Positions 35,557 through 43,689 of a stretch of DNA of 64,000 nucleotides are shown here, piece by piece; within the stretch, counting starts at the first letter, position 1; each line of letters begins with the position of its first letter. Origin of the DNA: Taklimakanibacter sp050251035. GTDB lineage: Bacteria; Pseudomonadota; Alphaproteobacteria; Rhizobiales; Aestuariivirgaceae. The notes below the pieces were generated by a model. That model was not told the DNA's origin. It did no database searches and saw nothing but the letters and a program-made list of their open reading frames with translations. The stretch spans positions 8,269-72,268 of the forward strand of contig JBFWNN010000026.1 of assembly GCA_050251035.1 (NCBI GenBank), in the 5' to 3' direction. A program made the translations under genes and the position numbers.

Positions 35557-37092
35557 ATGCATCTGCGCTCCGGCGACCTCGACCTTGCGGATCTGCGCGA
35601 CTTCGCGCGCGACAACCCCAAGCTTACGCTCGCCCCTGAGCATCGCGCCCTCATGGCCAAGACCCGCCGGATCGTCGAGGAGCGGATCGCCCAGGGCTAT
35701 CCGACCTATGGCGTCAACACCGGCTTCGGCACGCTCTCATCCCATCTCATCGGCGCGGCTGACCTCGCCGACCTGCAGCGCCGCCTCGTCCTCTCCAATG
35801 CGGCAGGAACGGGCGAGCCCATGCGCGTCGCCGATGTGCGCCGCATGATCCTGCTCAAGGCCTCGGCCCTGGCGCGCGGTTATTCGGGGGCGCGGCCGGA
35901 GCTCGCCGAGGCGCTCCTCGCCCTGCTCAACCACGACATCACGCCCATCGTGCCGTGCAAAGGATCGGTCGGCGCCTCGGGCGACCTCGCCCCGCTCGCC
36001 CATATGGCGGCTGCCCTCATCGGCACGGGCGACGTTGTCCATGCCGGCCGCGTCATGCCGGCGGCCGAGGCCTTGCGCGAAGCCGGCCTCGCGCCCTTCG
36101 TGCTCGCAGCCAAGGAAGGCCTGTCGCTGGTGAACGGGACACAGGCCTCGACCGCGCTCGCCGTCCATGGCCTGTTCGCCGCCGAGGACATGCTGGCCGC
36201 GGCCCTCGTCGCCGGCGCCTTGAGCGTCGAGGCGGCGCACGGCCAGGACATGGCCTTCGACGCCAGGCTGCACGCGGCCCGCGGCCAGCCCGGCCAGATC
36301 GCGGTGGCGCGCTTCCTGCGCACGCTCCTGTCCGGCAGCGAGATCCGAGCCGATGCCCGGCGTGACGGGCGGTTACAGGATCCCTATTGCCTCAGATGCC
36401 AGCCGCAGGTGATGGGCGCCTGCCTCGATCAGCTGCGCCAGGCGGTGACCATCCTCAGCGCCGAGATCAATGCCTGGACCGACAATCCGATGGTCGATGC
36501 CGAAAGCGGCGACATCCTCTATGGCGGCAACTTCCACGCCGAGCCCGTCGGCCTGGCGGCCGACGGCATCGCGCTGGCGCTGGCCGAGATCGGCGCCATG
36601 GCGGAACGGCGCATTGCCATGCTGACCGATGCGCAGCACAGCCGGCTGCCGGCCTTCCTGGTCAGGGAGACGGGCCTCGATTCAGGTTTCATGGTGGCGC
36701 AAGTGACAGCGGCGGCGCTCGCCAGCGAGAACAAGTCGCTCGCCCATCCGGCGAGCGTCGATTCGATCCCGACCACGGCCAATCACGAAGACTTCGTCAG
36801 CATGGCGACCTTCGCCGCCCGCCGCCTCGCCGACATGGCGGACAATGTCGCGGCGATCGTCGCCATCGAGCTGCTCGCCGCCTGCCAGGGGATCGACTTC
36901 CGCCGGCCCCGGCGATCGAGCGCCGTCCTCGAGGACGTCCATGCCAGGATCAGGCGGCTCGCGCCCGCCTACGAGGAAGACCGGTTCTTCGCGCCCGATA
37001 TCAGGGCGGTGAAGGACTTCGTGCTGTCGGGCGCGCTGCGCCCGCTTTTGCCGGGCGATCTCGCGCTCACGTCAGTCGTTTCGAACCCATAA
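35557..37092 (+). CDS. hutH: histidine ammonia-lyase family enzyme with Asn at the selectivity position
   Basis: 511-residue MIO-dependent aromatic amino acid ammonia-lyase, the length of HutH. The cofactor triad Ala140-Ser141-Gly142 is in GSVGASGDLAPLAHM, and the catalytic Tyr51 in TYGVNTGFG. NGTQAS, QDPYCLRCQPQVMGACLDQLR, GGNFHAEPV and the Glu of TTANHEDFVSM are conserved. The LVLSHAAG segment of HutH reads LVLSNAAG, so the residue matching P. putida His83, which contacts the substrate ring, is Asn81. No hutU, hutI or hutC is nearby. Overall similarity is to HutH, but the substrate may be a histidine-related or other amino acid. Confidence 0.85.
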   Translation: MHLRSGDLDLADLRDFARDNPKLTLAPEHRALMAKTRRIVEERIAQGYPTYGVNTGFGTLSSHLIGAADLADLQRRLVLSNAAGTGEPMRVADVRRMILLKASALARGYSGARPELAEALLALLNHDITPIVPCKGSVGASGDLAPLAHMAAALIGTGDVVHAGRVMPAAEALREAGLAPFVLAAKEGLSLVNGTQASTALAVHGLFAAEDMLAAALVAGALSVEAAHGQDMAFDARLHAARGQPGQIAVARFLRTLLSGSEIRADARRDGRLQDPYCLRCQPQVMGACLDQLRQAVTILSAEINAWTDNPMVDAESGDILYGGNFHAEPVGLAADGIALALAEIGAMAERRIAMLTDAQHSRLPAFLVRETGLDSGFMVAQVTAAALASENKSLAHPASVDSIPTTANHEDFVSMATFAARRLADMADNVAAIVAIELLAACQGIDFRRPRRSSAVLEDVHARIRRLAPAYEEDRFFAPDIRAVKDFVLSGALRPLLPGDLALTSVVSNP

Positions 37093-37102
37093 CGGAGGCA
37101 CT

Positions 37103-37702
37103 ATGTCCACATCCGAGATCTTCACCCTCCCGGCGCGCAAGGGCCGCGCCTGCCGCCTGGGCTCGGGTCAGGCGATCAAGATCGTCAACACCCATGGTCA
37201 CCAGGTGGTCGACACCTGGGCCTTCAGCGCCGAGGACCTGCGCGAGTTCATGTCGATGGAGCATATGCGTCCGACCATCGGCACGATCTTCCCCAGGAAG
37301 GGGCATGACCTCGTCACCAACCGGCGGCGCGCCATCCTGCATTTCGAGGAGGACACCTCGCCCGGCATCCATGACACGCTGCTCGCGGCCTGCGACGACT
37401 ATCGCTATGGGCTCCTGGGCTGCACCGACTATCACGACAACTGCACCGACAATCTCCATGCCGGCATGCGCCAGATCGGCCTCGAGCCGCCGGAAGTGCC
37501 CTCGCCGCTCAATCTGTGGATGAACATCCCCGTCGACCGGGACGGCAAGACCGGCTGGGGCGAGCCCGTGTCGAAGGCCGGCGACTATGTCGTGCTGCGC
37601 GCCCGGATGGACTGCATCGTCGCCATGTCGGCCTGCCCGCAGGACATCCTGCCGATCAACAAGGGCAAGACCGTCGAGGCGCATTACCAGATTCTTTCGT
37701 GA
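37103..37702 (+). CDS. DUF1989 / urea carboxylase-associated family protein
   Basis: 199-residue DUF1989 protein. The cupin-like core has VNTHGHQVVDTWAF, FMSMEHMRPTIGTIFPRKGHDLVTNRRRAILHFEEDTSPGIHDTLLAACD and the Cys/His-rich GCTDYHDNCTDNLHAGMRQIGLEPPEVPSPLNLWMNIPV, where the metal-like cluster lies. Relatives occur beside urea carboxylase and guanidine-degrading genes and are often annotated as urea amidolyase-associated; the activity is poorly defined. AACGGAGG precedes the ATG. It is part of the unit with the ammonia-lyase and ureohydrolase. Confidence 0.85.
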   Translation: MSTSEIFTLPARKGRACRLGSGQAIKIVNTHGHQVVDTWAFSAEDLREFMSMEHMRPTIGTIFPRKGHDLVTNRRRAILHFEEDTSPGIHDTLLAACDDYRYGLLGCTDYHDNCTDNLHAGMRQIGLEPPEVPSPLNLWMNIPVDRDGKTGWGEPVSKAGDYVVLRARMDCIVAMSACPQDILPINKGKTVEAHYQILS

Positions 37703-37712
37703 GGATGATCCC

Positions 37713-38642
37713 ATGATCAGACGTCCCGTCCCCTGGCCGAACGGCGCCAAAGTCGCCGTCGCCATCACCTTCGACATGGATGCCGACAGCCTCGTCCATA
37801 TCGAGCATCCGCAGGATTCGATCACCCGCGTCTCGACCATCTCGATGCTGAAATACGGCCCGCAGGTCGGCGTGCCGCGCATCCTCGAAGGCTATCGCCG
37901 CTACGGCCTCAAGCAGACCTTCTTCGTGCCGGCCTGGTGCATCGAGCACTATCCCGAAGCGGTCGACGCCATGGTCAAGGACGGCCACGAGGTCGGCTTC
38001 CACGGCTATATCCACGAGGCGCCCAACGCGCTGTCGCGTGACGAGGAGCAGTATTGGATGCAGCGCTCGATCGCCGTCATCGAAAAGCACACCGGCAAGC
38101 GGCCGCGCGGCAACCGCTCGCCGCTCTACAACTATTCCATGCACACCACCGATCTCCTGGTGGAAGAAGGCTTCCTCTATGATTCATCGCTGATGGGCGA
38201 CGACGTTCCTTATATTCTCGATAACGGCAAGGGCGAGATCGTCGAGCTGCCGTCGAGCTGGGCGCTCGACGACTGGCCGCCTTATGTCCATTCGATCGAT
38301 CTCAACTACATGTTCCAGATCATGTCACCGGACCGCGCCATGGAGAGCTTCATGGCCGAGTTCGAGGCGATGCGCACGGCCGGCGGCGGCCTGTGGGTCG
38401 GCGTGTGGCATCCTTTCGTCAGCGGACGGCTGTCGCGCTGGCTCAGGATCGAGAAGATGATCGAATACATGCTGAACACCGGCGATGTGTGGTTCGCCAG
38501 GCTCGAAGACATCGCCGGCCACATTCAGACGCTGCGCCAGCAGGGCGCCTACCAGGCGCGGGTCGACAAGCTGCCCTATTACGACAAGCTCCAGATCCCC
38601 TCGCCGCCGCCCTCGCCGATGCTGCGCAAGCCCGGCCACTGA
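37713..38642 (+). CDS. polysaccharide-deacetylase-fold amidase (PuuE-like)
   Basis: 309-residue NodB-fold protein, the length of PuuE-type allantoinases rather than of chitin deacetylases. The metal Asp is in ITFDMDADS; the two His ligands are in VGFHGYIHE; RGNRSPLYNYSMHTTDLLVEEGFLYDSSLMGDD continues the family pattern. No signal peptide is present, so it acts in the cytosol on a small amide. The ATG at 37713 follows GTGAGGATG. In this context it probably hydrolyses a cyclic or linear amide derived from a heterocycle. Confidence 0.83.
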   Translation: MIRRPVPWPNGAKVAVAITFDMDADSLVHIEHPQDSITRVSTISMLKYGPQVGVPRILEGYRRYGLKQTFFVPAWCIEHYPEAVDAMVKDGHEVGFHGYIHEAPNALSRDEEQYWMQRSIAVIEKHTGKRPRGNRSPLYNYSMHTTDLLVEEGFLYDSSLMGDDVPYILDNGKGEIVELPSSWALDDWPPYVHSIDLNYMFQIMSPDRAMESFMAEFEAMRTAGGGLWVGVWHPFVSGRLSRWLRIEKMIEYMLNTGDVWFARLEDIAGHIQTLRQQGAYQARVDKLPYYDKLQIPSPPPSPMLRKPGH

Positions 38643-38657
38643 CGAGGAGGCAAGACC

Positions 38658-39641
38658 ATGACTCTTTCACCCTCGGAAGTCCCAAAGATCTTCGGCGACG
38701 TGCCGGCCTTCATGGCCTGCCCCTATGCCCGCGACCTCTCCACCTGCGGGTCGCCCGACGCCGTCGTCATCGGCATGCCCTATGACGGCATCGCCACCTT
38801 CCGCGGCGGCGCAACCCGGCGGGCGCCGCAGGAGATCCGCAAATACTCGCTGCTCTTCGGCTCCTATCATTTCGACTGGGACCTCAATGTCGACGATCAT
38901 GTGACGATCGCCGATTGCGGCGATGTCGACGTCGTGCCGGGCGACACGCCGGAAAGCTACCGGAGGCTCGAGCAGAAAATCGGCGATATCCTGAAGGTTG
39001 GCGCGGTGCCCATGATGATGGGCGGCGATCACGGCGTCACCTATCCCGCGGTCAAGGCGGTGGCGGCGCATCACGGCGGCCCCTTGGGCTTCCTTCTCTT
39101 CGACACCCATCTCGACCTGTCGGAGAGCTTCAACAACGACCGGCTGACCCGCGCCTCGCCGGTCCTGCGCATCTGCGAATTGCCCGAGGTCGACCCCAAG
39201 CGCATGGCGATCATCGGCCCCAAGGGGGCGCGCAACCTCGCCGACTGGACGCCGCTCGCGCGCGAGCTCGGCATCACCATCTATCCCGACCGGGTCGTCC
39301 AGAAGCGTGGCATCGAGGCGGTGGTCAAGGAGGCGCTCGGCATCGTGTCGCCCGACAGCCGGCCGCCTTATGTGAGCGTCGATATCGACGTGATCGATCC
39401 CGCCTTCGCGCCCGGAACCAACAGCATCGAGCCCGGCGGTTTCACCGCGCGCGAGATCATCAACGCCGTCAGGCTCGGCTGCGAGCGCGGCTTTGCCGGC
39501 TTCGACGTGGTCGAGGTCTCGCCCGACTATGATTCGAAGAGCGGCCATACCGCGACGCTCGCCGCCAAGCTGATGGCCGAGGCGGTCACCTGCCTCGCCG
39601 CGCGGAAGGCCGGCAAGGTACGGTCGTGGGAGCGGTCATGA
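38658..39641 (+). CDS. agmatinase/ureohydrolase family protein
   Basis: 327-residue binuclear manganese ureohydrolase. Metal ligands are seen in MMGGDHGVTYP, FDTHLDLSE (most relatives have DAHxD) and VSVDIDVIDPAFAPG, followed by NSIEPGGFTAREI. The N-terminal half is closest to the agmatinase/guanidinobutyrase branch. It should split a guanidino or formimino compound. GAGGAGG precedes the ATG. It may serve the role of HutG in this unit, or act on a guanidino acid; the substrate is unassigned. Confidence 0.85.
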   Translation: MTLSPSEVPKIFGDVPAFMACPYARDLSTCGSPDAVVIGMPYDGIATFRGGATRRAPQEIRKYSLLFGSYHFDWDLNVDDHVTIADCGDVDVVPGDTPESYRRLEQKIGDILKVGAVPMMMGGDHGVTYPAVKAVAAHHGGPLGFLLFDTHLDLSESFNNDRLTRASPVLRICELPEVDPKRMAIIGPKGARNLADWTPLARELGITIYPDRVVQKRGIEAVVKEALGIVSPDSRPPYVSVDIDVIDPAFAPGTNSIEPGGFTAREIINAVRLGCERGFAGFDVVEVSPDYDSKSGHTATLAAKLMAEAVTCLAARKAGKVRSWERS

Positions 39642-40630
39642 TGCGCGCCGTCGTGCTCTCAGGCCCCGGCGACATCGATCGGCTCGAGATGAAGGACGTG
39701 CCGACGCCAGAGCCGTCCGACGGGGAGATCCGGATCAAGGTGCGCTATGCCGGCATGAACTGGGGCGACATCCAGAAGCGCCAGGGCGTCTATCCCGATC
39801 CGATCGCCTATCCGGCCGTCATCGGGCTCGAAGTGTCGGGCCATGTCGAGGCCAAGGGCGCCCGGGTAAAGGGCTTGCGCATCGGCCAGCCGGTCACAGC
39901 GTTGACCGGCCCCCGGATGCTCGGCGGCTATGCCGAGTGCTGCGTGGTGCCGCAGGACTATGCGATCGCCTTGCCGGACGACTTTCCGCTCGATCTCGCG
40001 GCCGCCATGCCGGCCGCTTCTCTCACGGCCTGGCATCTCCTCCATACCGCGCATCGCCTGCGCCGCGGCGAGACCATCCTCGTCCATGCCATCGGCGGCG
40101 CCGTCGGGCTGATGCTGACGCAGCTGGCCCGTCTCGCCGGTGCCGTCGTGATCGGCACGGTCGGCTCGGCGGTAAAGGGCGAGCGTCCCTTGGCCTATGG
40201 CGCGCATCATGTCATCGACCGCTCGGCCCAGGACTTCGTCGCCGAAACCATGCGCATCACCAAGGGGCGCGGCGTCGATCTCGTCATCGATTCGCTCGGC
40301 GCCGACATCCTGGAACGAAGCTTCGACGCGCTCAGGCCCTTTGGCCGGGTGATCAATATCGGCGAGGCGGCGGGCTATCCAAGCTTCGACATCCGCGCCA
40401 AGCTCTATCAGCGCTCGACGTCGCTGGCGGGTTTCGAGCTCCTGCATGCGAAGCCCGGCTCGCCGGCCTGGCGGCGCGGCCTCAAGGCCGTCCTCGCCTA
40501 TCTGGAGGAAGGCCGTCTCACCATGCCGATCGAAGCCGTTTTGCCGCTCGCCGACGCCGGCAAGGCGCACAAGCTGCTCGAATCGCGCCAGGTCTCGGGC
40601 AAGCTGCTGCTGGAGGTCGGCGAAAGATAG
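39638..40630 (+). CDS. NADPH:quinone oxidoreductase-like MDR protein
   Basis: 330-residue medium-chain dehydrogenase/reductase of the quinone oxidoreductase type. MNWGDIQKRQGVYPDPIAYPAVIGLEVSG is the QOR signature. HAIGGAVGLMLTQLARLAGA is the cofactor-binding strand, and no structural or catalytic zinc cysteines are seen. The start overlaps the ureohydrolase stop as ATGA (an in-frame ATG at 39641 also exists). It ends the plus-strand unit that begins at 30981. Confidence 0.85.
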   Translation: MMRAVVLSGPGDIDRLEMKDVPTPEPSDGEIRIKVRYAGMNWGDIQKRQGVYPDPIAYPAVIGLEVSGHVEAKGARVKGLRIGQPVTALTGPRMLGGYAECCVVPQDYAIALPDDFPLDLAAAMPAASLTAWHLLHTAHRLRRGETILVHAIGGAVGLMLTQLARLAGAVVIGTVGSAVKGERPLAYGAHHVIDRSAQDFVAETMRITKGRGVDLVIDSLGADILERSFDALRPFGRVINIGEAAGYPSFDIRAKLYQRSTSLAGFELLHAKPGSPAWRRGLKAVLAYLEEGRLTMPIEAVLPLADAGKAHKLLESRQVSGKLLLEVGER

Positions 40631-40632
40631 CG

Positions 40633-41304
40633 TTATTCGAACGGCAGCAGCGCCGTGACCTGAACGTCATGGCGGATCTCGCGGCCGAGGCGTTCGTCCG
40701 TCAACAACATGGTGACGTCATAGGGCGGCGGCGGAAGCTTGCCCTGCGTCGCGATGGTGCCGGAGAAGATCATGCGGCCGTCATCGCGCGCGCCGTCGAC
40801 GGCTATCACCTTTTCGCGCAGCACGTCCGGCCGGATCAGCACGGCCAGGCGATCCTGCTGCATCAGCGCACCGTTCACCGCCAAGGTCAGCCGCAGCTCG
40901 TCCCAATGCCCCAGCACGTCGACCAGGCGCCAGGCCGCGCGGGCGAGGACCTTCGGACAGAGGTTCTTGGACTTCTCGGCCGACAGCCGGGCTTCGACGT
41001 CGATATCGCATTGGTCGTTGCCCAACGTGACATAGGGAACGCCCTGCCAGGTGAAGAGCACATATTCGACCTCGGGCGTGGTGTCCGGTCCATAGACCGC
41101 GATGCTGTTGCTTTGGGTCAGGAGATGCGGCAGCACCGGCCACAGCATCGGAAAGCGCTTCGGGCGCGGCACGCCCTGCAGCGCCATCTCGGCGACATGC
41201 GCTTCCACCTCTTCAAGGCTTCGCCCGGCGAAGCCCGCGAGGATCAGGCGGTCGATGGCGGGCGCGATGGATGCCCCGGCGCCGGTCAGGAAGGTCAGTG
41301 CCAT
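40633..41304 (-). CDS. DUF2848 family protein
   Basis: 223-residue DUF2848 protein, a family related in fold to fumarylacetoacetate hydrolase. Visible features are LILAGFAGRSLEEVEAHVAEMALQGVPRPKRFPMLWPV, EVEYVLFTWQGVPYVTLGNDQCDIDVEARLS and GKLPPPPYDVTMLLTDERLGREI. The function is unknown. Its ATG overlaps the 8-oxoguanine deaminase stop, so it is co-translated with that enzyme. It ends 2 bases from the convergent oxidoreductase gene. Confidence 0.8.
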   Translation of the reverse strand: MALTFLTGAGASIAPAIDRLILAGFAGRSLEEVEAHVAEMALQGVPRPKRFPMLWPVLPHLLTQSNSIAVYGPDTTPEVEYVLFTWQGVPYVTLGNDQCDIDVEARLSAEKSKNLCPKVLARAAWRLVDVLGHWDELRLTLAVNGALMQQDRLAVLIRPDVLREKVIAVDGARDDGRMIFSGTIATQGKLPPPPYDVTMLLTDERLGREIRHDVQVTALLPFE

Positions 41305-42635
41305 CAGTCGACGAAGCGGCGCGCCGCCGCCCCATGCTCATGGCGCAGCCGCTCGATATCGACGCCGACCGGCATGCCGTCGGTCACCAGCCAGCGGCCC
41401 TTGACCATCACCCGGTCGGCGCGATGGGCGCCGCACAGGACGAGCGCCGCGAGCGGGTCGCCGGCGCCGGAGAAGCGCAATTCGTCCAGCGTGAACAGCG
41501 CCAGATCGGCCTGGCAGCCTGGCGCCAGCCGGCCGATGTCATGGCGCCCGAGGCAACGGGCCGAGCCTTCCGTCGCCCAGCGGAAGGCGTCACGATGGGT
41601 GATGGTCGCGTCATAGGTCAGGCGGTTGATCATCAGCGCGTGCCGCACGCTTTCGATCAGGTTGGAATTGTCGTTCGAGGCCGAGCCGTCAACGCCGAGC
41701 CCGACGGTGACGCCGGCACTTTCGAGATCGCGGGTACGGCAATGACCGGACGCCAGCACCATGTTCGAGGTCGGGCAATGGCAGACGGCAAGCCCGTGGC
41801 GGCCGAGCCGGCCGATCTCGTCGTCGTTGAAATGGATGCCATGGGCGAGCCAGACATCGGCTTCGAGCCAGCCCGTCTCTTCCAGGTAGTCCACCGGACG
41901 GCAGCCGAAATGCTCCTCGCAATACTGCGTCTCGTCGCGCGTCTCGGCGATGTGAGTGTGGAGCCGGCAGCCATGCCGGCGCGCCAAGGCCGCCGTGTCG
42001 GCCATCAATCCGCGCGTCACCGTAAAGGGCGTGCACGGGGCGAGCGCGATCTGGATCATCGCGCCGTCGCCCGTCTCGTGATAGCGCCCGATCACCCGCT
42101 CGCTGTCGGCGAGGATGGCGTCGCGGTCCTGCACGACGCTGTCGGGCGGCAGGCCGCCGTCGCGAACCGACAGGTCCATCGAGCCCCGGCTCACCACCAT
42201 GCGCAAGCCGAGCTTCTTCGCCTCATCGACCTGGATGTCGATCGCCTCCTCGCAGCCCTGGGGAAAGAGATAGTGATGATCGAAGGCGGTGGTGCAGCCC
42301 GACATCAGGAGCTCGGTCAAAGCGAGCCGGGTGGCGAGACGATGCGTGTCGGGCGTCAGGCGCGACCAGTAGCCATAGAGCGTCTTGAGCCAGGGAAAGA
42401 GCTCCTTGTTGATCGCTTGCGGATGGGCGCGCGTCAGCGTCTGATACATATGATGATGGGCATTGACGAGGCCCGGCAGCACGACATGGCGGCCGGCATC
42501 GAAAGTCTCGTCCACCGGTTTCGCCGGCTTGGCGCCGGCGGCGACGAGCTCGGCGATCCTGCCGTTCTCGATGACGAGCCCGCCGCCGGCAGTGTCGGCG
42601 AGACAGGCCAAGGGATTGCGTATCCACAGGCGCAT
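41304..42635 (-). CDS. 8-oxoguanine deaminase (amidohydrolase superfamily)
   Basis: 443-residue amidohydrolase. The first metal motif is LVNAHHHMYQTLTRAHP, followed by TAFDHHYLFPQG, LHTHIAETRDE, LAHGIHFNDDEI and GLGVDGSASNDNSNLI (metal Asp). The sequence agrees closely along its length with the characterised Pseudomonas aeruginosa 8-oxoguanine deaminase PA0142 as I recall it, including HHYLFPQG, IALAPCTPF and LGRHDIGRLAPG. It converts 8-oxoguanine to urate and ammonia, or acts on related aminated triazines or purines. It is first in the two-gene minus-strand unit with DUF2848. Confidence 0.88.
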   Translation of the reverse strand: MRLWIRNPLACLADTAGGGLVIENGRIAELVAAGAKPAKPVDETFDAGRHVVLPGLVNAHHHMYQTLTRAHPQAINKELFPWLKTLYGYWSRLTPDTHRLATRLALTELLMSGCTTAFDHHYLFPQGCEEAIDIQVDEAKKLGLRMVVSRGSMDLSVRDGGLPPDSVVQDRDAILADSERVIGRYHETGDGAMIQIALAPCTPFTVTRGLMADTAALARRHGCRLHTHIAETRDETQYCEEHFGCRPVDYLEETGWLEADVWLAHGIHFNDDEIGRLGRHGLAVCHCPTSNMVLASGHCRTRDLESAGVTVGLGVDGSASNDNSNLIESVRHALMINRLTYDATITHRDAFRWATEGSARCLGRHDIGRLAPGCQADLALFTLDELRFSGAGDPLAALVLCGAHRADRVMVKGRWLVTDGMPVGVDIERLRHEHGAAARRFVD

Positions 42636-42942
42636 CGCTTCCTCCCAATATTCCCGGCTCGTTTATTTCGGAATTTTCATTACCGTGTAATGGAACAATT
42701 GCCCGAGGCGATTTCAAGGGCAAATGCAGAAAGCGGATGCAGGCTTCCCATGCAGAAAGGTAAGGCCGGATGAAGGACGCGAAGCGGCGCAAGGGCCGCG
42801 CGGTCCGTGCTCGCGACCTGCAGCGAAAAGAGATATCGGCCCTCCTCCGACGAGGTACGGCCGCGTTGAAATCCCCTTGTCCCGGCGAGGCCGATCCCTA
42901 TGATCGCTCGCCGGCTTTCAGATCGCAGCTACGGAGGGTTCA
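42636..42942. other. 307-base divergent intergenic region
   Basis: It lies between the deaminase start and the SDR start. The deaminase-proximal third is AT-rich and holds CATTAC-CGT-GTAATG at 42678-42692, a perfect 6-bp inverted repeat. The rest is GC-rich with no supportable gene: the longest open frame overlaps the SDR and lacks recognisable features. The SDR ribosome site GGAGGG is at its right edge. Confidence 0.6.
42678..42692. promoter_or_regulatory. CATTAC-CGT-GTAATG operator-like palindrome
   Basis: A perfect 6-bp inverted repeat 43 bases upstream of the 8-oxoguanine deaminase start, in the position expected for a promoter or operator. No similar copy was noticed elsewhere. Confidence 0.35.
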
Positions 42943-43689
42943 TTGGCTCAATCCAAGATCGCATTGGTCACAGGCGCAAGCTCCGGCATCGGGCGCGCCG
43001 TCTCGATCGGGCTCGGCAAGGCGGGCTACAGCGTCGTCCTCACCGGCCGCCGAAAGGATGCGCTCGAGGAAACGAAGAAGAGCATCGCCGGCCCGTCATT
43101 GGCGCTCGCCGCCGATATCGGTGATCCCAAATCCGTCGCGCGCCTCTTCGCCGAGATCAAGACGAATTTTGGACGCCTCGACGTCCTGTTCAACAATGCC
43201 GGCGTCAACGCGCCGGCGATTCCACTCGATGAGCTGACCGCGGAGCAATGGCAGGCGGTCGTCGACACCAACCTGTCGGGCGCCTTCTACTGCACCCAGG
43301 AAGCCTTCCGGCTGATGAAGACGCAAGACCCGAAAGGCGGGCGCATCATCAACAACGGCTCGATCTCGGCGCATGTGCCGCGGCCGTTCTCGGCGCCCTA
43401 TACCGCGACCAAACATGCCATCACCGGCCTCACCCGTGCTGCGTCCCTCGACGGGCGCCGGCACAATATCGCCTGCGGTCAGGTCGACATCGGCAATGCC
43501 GCGACCGACATGACCGCCAAGATGAAGACCGGCGTGCTTCAGGCCGACGGGTCGACCGCGGTCGAGGCGACCATGGATGTGCGCCATGTGGTGGATGCCG
43601 TCGTCCATATGGCGTCGCTGCCGCTCGACGTGAACGTGCTGTTCATGACCGTGATGGCCAATCAGATGCCCTTCGTGGGCCGCGGCTGA
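42943..43689 (+). CDS. short-chain dehydrogenase/reductase
   Basis: 248-residue classical SDR. The NAD(P) motif is TGASSGIG; catalytic residues are in IINNGSISAHVPRPFSAPYTATKHAITGL (Ser, YTATK). The start is TTG at 42943, preceded by a strong GGAGGG. The substrate is unknown. It could serve the deaminase/ammonia-lyase block or stand alone. Its last 28 bases overlap the end of the convergent glycosyltransferase gene. Confidence 0.85.
   Translation: MAQSKIALVTGASSGIGRAVSIGLGKAGYSVVLTGRRKDALEETKKSIAGPSLALAADIGDPKSVARLFAEIKTNFGRLDVLFNNAGVNAPAIPLDELTAEQWQAVVDTNLSGAFYCTQEAFRLMKTQDPKGGRIINNGSISAHVPRPFSAPYTATKHAITGLTRAASLDGRRHNIACGQVDIGNAATDMTAKMKTGVLQADGSTAVEATMDVRHVVDAVVHMASLPLDVNVLFMTVMANQMPFVGRG

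Noticed and set aside
35557..39641. Canonical histidine utilisation operon
   Set aside because: hutU, hutI and hutC are absent, and the ureohydrolase resembles the agmatinase branch; only the lyase resembles Hut proteins.
42770..43237. Possible small gene ahead of the SDR
   Set aside because: It overlaps the well-supported SDR, has no recognisable domain and no convincing ribosome site.
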